Shown here: positions 60,048-64,000 of the stretch, piece after piece
How the letters are laid out: every line of letters starts with the position of its first letter
Position numbering within the stretch: the first letter of the stretch is position 1
DNA from: an uncultured Alistipes sp.
GTDB taxonomy: Bacteria > Bacteroidota > Bacteroidia > Bacteroidales > Rikenellaceae
Assembly: GCA_947367255.1 (NCBI GenBank)
Contig: CANBCZ010000007.1
Span: forward strand, 1-64,000
Direction: 5' to 3'
Length of the DNA: 64,000 nucleotides
Translations under genes and position numbers: made by a program
The notes under the pieces: model-generated
Databases searched by the model: none
Seen by the model: the letters and a program-made list of their open reading frames with translations, nothing else
What the model was told of the DNA's origin: nothing

Positions 60048-60083
60048 TAAAGCCGAACATCTCGTTCGGCTTTATTATTTAAG
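60039..60083. terminator. Terminator at the end of the sigma-factor transcript
   Basis: A 20-bp perfect inverted repeat (60039-60058 and 60064-60083; core AAAGCCGAAC/GTTCGGCTTT) with a five-base loop. Its A/T-rich outer parts give the T-rich end on both strands. The 38-aa ORF stop codon is at 60045-60047, within the left arm. It also faces the end of the phosphate transporter gene on the minus strand. Confidence 0.9.
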
Positions 60084-60144
60084 TTATATACCGAGGTAAT
60101 ATCTGCGTTACGCAAGCTTTGAAAATTTTCTCGCTATGCAACTT

Positions 60145-62400
60145 TTACATTCGGGCGATTGGGCGGCGCATAGGCTTACCCTCCTCCTCCATATAGTAAC
60201 GCTGCGACTTGAGCAGGTTACGCGACTGGAGTACCATAGTCTTGGTCTCGGCGAGGATATTCAGATAGAGCATACCTGCCTTAGAGTTTGACTTGCCCTC
60301 GTGGATGCGCACAAGCTCGAGCTTTGTCAGCTCCGCGATGCGGGTAAAGAGCTGATCACGCATATCGAGAACATGGTCGATATCGCTGTAATCGCCGCTT
60401 GAGAGCATATAGAGGATACGCTGGTAGATCACATCTACATCGGTATTTACGCCGATCAAATCCTCGGTCTGTGTGCGGGTAAGACCCTCGTGGTTATTGT
60501 CGATATGCTCAAATGACGGACGGGTGATATGGACGAGCGACTTGGTCATCTCATTCAGGTAGTCCACCACCTGAACATAGTAGAGCGAGAGGTTCATATC
60601 GCTGTCGTATGTACGACGGAGGGTCGATGCGATAGAGTACTTCAGACCGTGGATGCGGTCGTACATCTCTCCTGCCTCAACCATCAGATCCTTCAGTGCA
60701 CGACGATTCTCCTTCATCAGGGCGATCAGTGTGCGGTTGTAGATGCGGGTAGAGTTGGTAATAGTGCTCTTGACAAGCGACATAACGGTCTCTGAAACAG
60801 AGTCACTCTGTGAGAGTTTTACGGTTTGGAGCTTGTCTTCCTGCTTCTCATCCTTCTTCTTGGCACCCTTGATGTTGCTGTGGATAAGCATATATACGCA
60901 GAGTACAGAGAGCAGACCAAATGCAATCCAACCGCCCCACATAAGCAGAGCACCTACAGCCAGCGCGATAAGGAAACCGCCGATAGCAGTTACGAACCAA
61001 CCCATAATAACGGTCATAACGCCTGTGATACGGTATACCGCACTCTCACGACCCCACGCTCTGTCGGCAAGCGACGAACCCATAGCCACCATAAAGCATA
61101 CATAGGTGGTTGAGAGTGGCAGCTTGAGCGATGTTGCAATGGCGATGAGCAACGATGCTGTTGTAAGGTTCACAGTTGCACGAATCATATCGTATGGTGC
61201 GCCGCTGTGCTCGATATCTGCATACTCAAATCGACTCTCGATAAACTCCTTGCTCTTCTGCGAAGTTATGCGATCGAAGAAGTGTACCACATTGATAGCA
61301 CCGCGCACGATTGTACGAGAGAAGAGCGATGAAGAGTGCTGCGGAGTTACATCATCACCCTGTGCAGAGAGCGAGAGCTCGGTCTCAGACACGTGCATAG
61401 CCTTGCTTGAGGTCCAGAGGGTGATAATCATAATAACACCTGCAATGAGGATATATAGGAAGTTTGCCTGCTCCGGTCTTGCCAGCGAGCTCATCATCAG
61501 ACCCTCATTCATACCAGCTGCGGTCTTTGCCTCGGCAAAGGCATCGAAACCAGCGATAGGCACACCGATAAAGTTTACAAGGTCGTTACCTGCAAAGGCG
61601 AGTGCAAGGGCGAATGTACCTGCAAGGATATTGATACGCAGAATATTGACCTTGAACAGCTGCAGGAAGAAGAGAAGCAACGAGCAGAATACCCAGCAGA
61701 TAAGCAGTGCGAGGGCGAGATTGTCATTTATCCAGCAGATAAATGCACTCTGGCTCAGGACATTCTTCAGACCCTTGAACAGCGCAAAGTAGACAATAGA
61801 TGTGAGGGATGCACCACACCACATAGCACCAACTCGGCGGAGCATCTTCACATAGCGGAATGAGAAGATCACGCGCGAGATATACATCACAATAGTACCG
61901 CAGACAAAGGCAAGCACAACAGAGAGCAGGATTGCCGAGACGATACCCATTGCGCGTGAGGTGTTGATAAATTGGCTGAGCATAGAGAATGTAATTGCCT
62001 CATCTGTAGCGATTTTGTAGAGTGAGACAGATACTGCCGAACCCAACAGACAGAATATCAGCGAAACGGTGGTCGATGTCGGCAGACCTAAACTGTTGTA
62101 GAGGTCGAGCAACACCACATTGGCAATCATAACGCCCACATAGAGGAGCATAACCTCCTTGAAGGTAAAGAGCGACGGGTTGAACATACCGCTACGCGCC
62201 ACCTCCATCATACCGCTTGAGGTCATAGCACCGATAATGATACCGATAGATGCGACGATGAGAATGGTGCGCATCTTTGCTGCCTTGGAGCCGATAGCCG
62301 AGTTAAGGAAGTTTACGGCATCATTTGTAACGCCGACATAGAGTCCGGAAACTGCAAGTAGGGCAAGAATTGCCACCACGCAAGTATAAGTTCCTATCAT
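60145..62400 (-). CDS. PiT-type phosphate transporter with PhoU-like domain
   Basis: A 751-aa inner-membrane transporter. Residues about 1-520 contain about 12 helices of the PiT/PHO4 family; its two inverted signature repeats appear as VGVTNDAVNFLNSAIGSKAA near the start and FAGNDLVNFIGVPIAGFDA in the middle. Residues about 540-751 form a soluble helical domain of the PhoU/DUF47 type (TITNSTRIYNRTLIALMKENRRALKDLM ... LVHITRPSFEHIDNNHEGL). Cation-coupled phosphate uptake with intrinsic PhoU-like control is inferred. No pst or phoBR genes are near. The ATG at 62400 starts helix 1. Confidence 0.9.
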   Translation of the reverse strand: MIGTYTCVVAILALLAVSGLYVGVTNDAVNFLNSAIGSKAAKMRTILIVASIGIIIGAMTSSGMMEVARSGMFNPSLFTFKEVMLLYVGVMIANVVLLDLYNSLGLPTSTTVSLIFCLLGSAVSVSLYKIATDEAITFSMLSQFINTSRAMGIVSAILLSVVLAFVCGTIVMYISRVIFSFRYVKMLRRVGAMWCGASLTSIVYFALFKGLKNVLSQSAFICWINDNLALALLICWVFCSLLLFFLQLFKVNILRINILAGTFALALAFAGNDLVNFIGVPIAGFDAFAEAKTAAGMNEGLMMSSLARPEQANFLYILIAGVIMIITLWTSSKAMHVSETELSLSAQGDDVTPQHSSSLFSRTIVRGAINVVHFFDRITSQKSKEFIESRFEYADIEHSGAPYDMIRATVNLTTASLLIAIATSLKLPLSTTYVCFMVAMGSSLADRAWGRESAVYRITGVMTVIMGWFVTAIGGFLIALAVGALLMWGGWIAFGLLSVLCVYMLIHSNIKGAKKKDEKQEDKLQTVKLSQSDSVSETVMSLVKSTITNSTRIYNRTLIALMKENRRALKDLMVEAGEMYDRIHGLKYSIASTLRRTYDSDMNLSLYYVQVVDYLNEMTKSLVHITRPSFEHIDNNHEGLTRTQTEDLIGVNTDVDVIYQRILYMLSSGDYSDIDHVLDMRDQLFTRIAELTKLELVRIHEGKSNSKAGMLYLNILAETKTMVLQSRNLLKSQRYYMEEEGKPMRRPIARM

Positions 62401-62429
62401 ATATGTAGTTTTAAGTGTATTCTATCATA

Positions 62430-62437
62430 CAAAGATA
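62430..62437 (-). promoter_or_regulatory. −7 element of the phosphate transporter gene
   Basis: TATCTTTG on the minus strand, 30 bp before the ATG. A −33 element is not clear. Confidence 0.6.
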
Positions 62438-62510
62438 GTCGCTTTTTGCAAACAAAATATAATCGTAGGAAAAGTTAATAAAAAATTAACATTGCACTCT
62501 GATAGACATA

Positions 62511-62546
62511 AAAAAAGATGTGAGGTTGCCGCCTCACATCTTTTTT
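62511..62546 (-). terminator. Terminator of the glycerophosphodiesterase gene
   Basis: A 15-bp perfect stem (AAAAAAGATGTGAGG / CCTCACATCTTTTTT) with a six-base loop. The gene's TAA stop is at 62545-62547, within the stem. It separates the gene from the phosphate transporter promoter. Confidence 0.93.
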
Positions 62547-64000
62547 ATCTGAACTTGCTCATAAACTTGTTTGGGTAGTTGGTCGTAATACCTCGCAACT
62601 GTTTGTAGTGCCCGTTTATGCTTGACCACTCGTCATCAGTGTCGATTGTAAATACCGAAACGGTCATACCGGCGTCGAAGTAGGATTGCAACTTGCTCAG
62701 AGAGATGTCGTATCCCTTATCGCGGTTGTGCCAAGTGTAACCCCAATTCTTATATTGGCTTGCCGAGAACTTACCCATCGCACCGATAGGAACGCCTACC
62801 TTGTTGGCATAGCTTGCGCAGTGCTTTACAATATCCTCATAGCCTGAGCAGATAAACTCGCAGAAGTTCTGCGCCTCCATCTCTACGATAATCTCGCAGG
62901 CACGCTGACACGCCTTGACAGACTCCGGATGGTGGGTGGTAGGCTTTGTGATAGACTTGATATCGAGACAGAGCTTTGTCTTGCTGCCCTTGACCATTAC
63001 GGTACGGATATAATCCTCAAGCGATGGTACTATCTCACCATTTGAGAGGCGACCTGCTGCCTGAATATCTGCAAGAGTATTCTCCCAAGGGTAGAGACCA
63101 TTGACTTTACAATTGCTGTCGGCGTGGGCAACGATAATCTTGTTGTCCTTTGTCCAGTAGATGTCAGCCTCCGATGCATAACAGCCCAATCCCATCGCAT
63201 ACTTGAGCGAAGCTATGGAGTTGTCCGGACAGTTTGTCTTACCTGCCTCCTTAGAGCCGCCACGGTGTGCAATGATAGTATTGTCTGTTGCAAGCGGAGC
63301 TGTTGGCGGAAGTGAGAATACATGCTCGGCAAATGACTGCTTTGTACCCTCGGTATTGCCATGTGAGGTGATGAGCAGATGGTACTCCTTATCCGACTGA
63401 AGGTTGATTGTCTGGGCGTCAATCTGTGTGTTACCCTTAATCTCTACAGAGCCGAACTTATCCTTTGCTACAGTCGATGTTGTAAACCACTGCAGCAGCG
63501 CCGAGTTGTTATCCAAGAGCGAGAGTACATTGTTGTACTGCTCTGCGCTGAGGATCATGAGGTTGTAGCTTGTGATCTCTGATGTTACAGAGATAGAGAT
63601 TGTACCCTTACCCGACGGACGCAGGTCGAACTTTACGGTCGGCTTGGTGTTGAATGTTGTCGGCTTGGTGGTAATGATAGTCTCCTTGCGGTAGTAGCCC
63701 GAAGGGTTTGCAGCACCGAAGAGTGGCGAGTAGTGACCCATTCCCCACTCGCTATGGCTTCCCTCGCCATACTCTGCAAGCAGCAGAACCACCGGCTGAC
63801 CCGGCAGGATAGGCTCATACCAAGCGTATGTCTGACCATCCTTTGTAAAGGTGCGTGTCTCGGGTTTGATCTCCAACTCGTAACGCTTTGCAAGGATATT
63901 CGGGTATATTGCCTCGTTACGACTGAACCAATAGTCGTCGTTCTGCGCACCTCCGTTGAGGTTGTATGTTGCAAGGTCGGTAATTGCCCACTTGACAACA
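62545..64000 (-). CDS. Glycerophosphodiester phosphodiesterase family protein (partial)
   Basis: The N-terminus lies beyond the window: the minus-strand frame stays open to base 64000, about 484 codons. The internal TTG near 63876 is not the real start. The C-terminal part (about the last 245 residues) is a GDPD TIM barrel: IAHRGGSKEAGKTNCPDNSIASLKYAMGLGCYASEADIYWTKDNKIIVAHAD, with catalytic His, Arg, Glu, Asp and His in place. It hydrolyses glycerophosphodiesters to glycerol-3-phosphate and an alcohol. Before it is a beta-rich region of about 200 residues. Probably exported, but the signal would be outside the window. It neighbours a phosphate transporter. Confidence 0.9.
   Translation of the reverse strand, partial: VVKWAITDLATYNLNGGAQNDDYWFSRNEAIYPNILAKRYELEIKPETRTFTKDGQTYAWYEPILPGQPVVLLLAEYGEGSHSEWGMGHYSPLFGAANPSGYYRKETIITTKPTTFNTKPTVKFDLRPSGKGTISISVTSEITSYNLMILSAEQYNNVLSLLDNNSALLQWFTTSTVAKDKFGSVEIKGNTQIDAQTINLQSDKEYHLLITSHGNTEGTKQSFAEHVFSLPPTAPLATDNTIIAHRGGSKEAGKTNCPDNSIASLKYAMGLGCYASEADIYWTKDNKIIVAHADSNCKVNGLYPWENTLADIQAAGRLSNGEIVPSLEDYIRTVMVKGSKTKLCLDIKSITKPTTHHPESVKACQRACEIIVEMEAQNFCEFICSGYEDIVKHCASYANKVGVPIGAMGKFSASQYKNWGYTWHNRDKGYDISLSKLQSYFDAGMTVSVFTIDTDDEWSSINGHYKQLRGITTNYPNKFMSKFR

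Overview
This is a contiguous piece of a Bacteroidales chromosome; a Rikenellaceae/Alistipes-like source is plausible but cannot be fixed from the sequence alone. The signs are: promoters of the Bacteroidetes type (−7 element TAnnTTTG, often with TTTG or TTG about 20 bp upstream); few strong Shine-Dalgarno sites; ATP-type PEP carboxykinase; a short ProRS; a fused glycogen synthase–phosphorylase; FadL-like and DUF3078-like outer-membrane proteins; and tRNA genes without an encoded CCA. Nearly all of the window is dense core genome. I see no phage, insertion sequence, CRISPR array or rRNA.

Layout. 1–5 kb: a HAD hydrolase, a duplicated outer-membrane protein/lipoprotein gene pair, rdgB and folE. 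5–6.5 kb: two GNAT acetyltransferases and tRNA-Ser(CGA). 6.6–12 kb: envelope genes (Tyr/Trp/His-rich lipoprotein, FadL-type barrel, secreted esterase, unknown membrane and secreted proteins). 12–18.6 kb: proS, an AraC regulator with an AT-hook-like tail, a MurNAc-salvage pair (Na+ symporter plus sugar kinase–MurQ fusion) and argR. 18.8–21.5 kb: rhaB-rhaA, then tRNA-Val(TAC) and its degenerate 3'-end copies. 22–29 kb: DUF3078-like protein, S41 protease, ALDH–SDR pair, aminotransferase and nitroreductase. 29.2–31.5 kb: an AT-richer patch with an AraC regulator, a candidate structured RNA and three small orphan genes. 31.6–40.6 kb: a minus-strand glycogen/alpha-glucan cluster. 40.7–49.2 kb: hemW, pckA, prfC, an SGNH hydrolase, nadB and rubrerythrin. 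49.4–55.3 kb: a tightly packed run trxB-rnz-trmH-uvrD-GT2. 55.3–58 kb: a BlaI/M56-TonB/aspartic-protease operon with a three-site operator. 58–60 kb: a candidate 6S-like RNA, a membrane protein/XRE pair, an ECF sigma factor and a 38-aa ORF. 60–64 kb: a PiT–PhoU phosphate transporter and a glycerophosphodiesterase cut by the window end.

How the parts work together. The glycogen cluster holds synthesis, phosphorolysis, debranching and GH57 processing. The MurNAc pair could import wall sugar and convert it to GlcNAc-6-P and D-lactate. rhaBA gives only the first two intracellular steps of rhamnose use. The BlaI/M56/aspartic-protease operon looks like a self-repressed envelope signalling unit.

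Most worth a second look: the BlaI operon and its triple operator (55325–57958); two promoter-equipped candidate structured RNAs (about 30224–30463 and 58084–58290); the 38-aa ORF behind the ECF sigma factor, whose stop codon lies inside the terminator; and the tRNA-Val 3'-end copies at 21745–21990.
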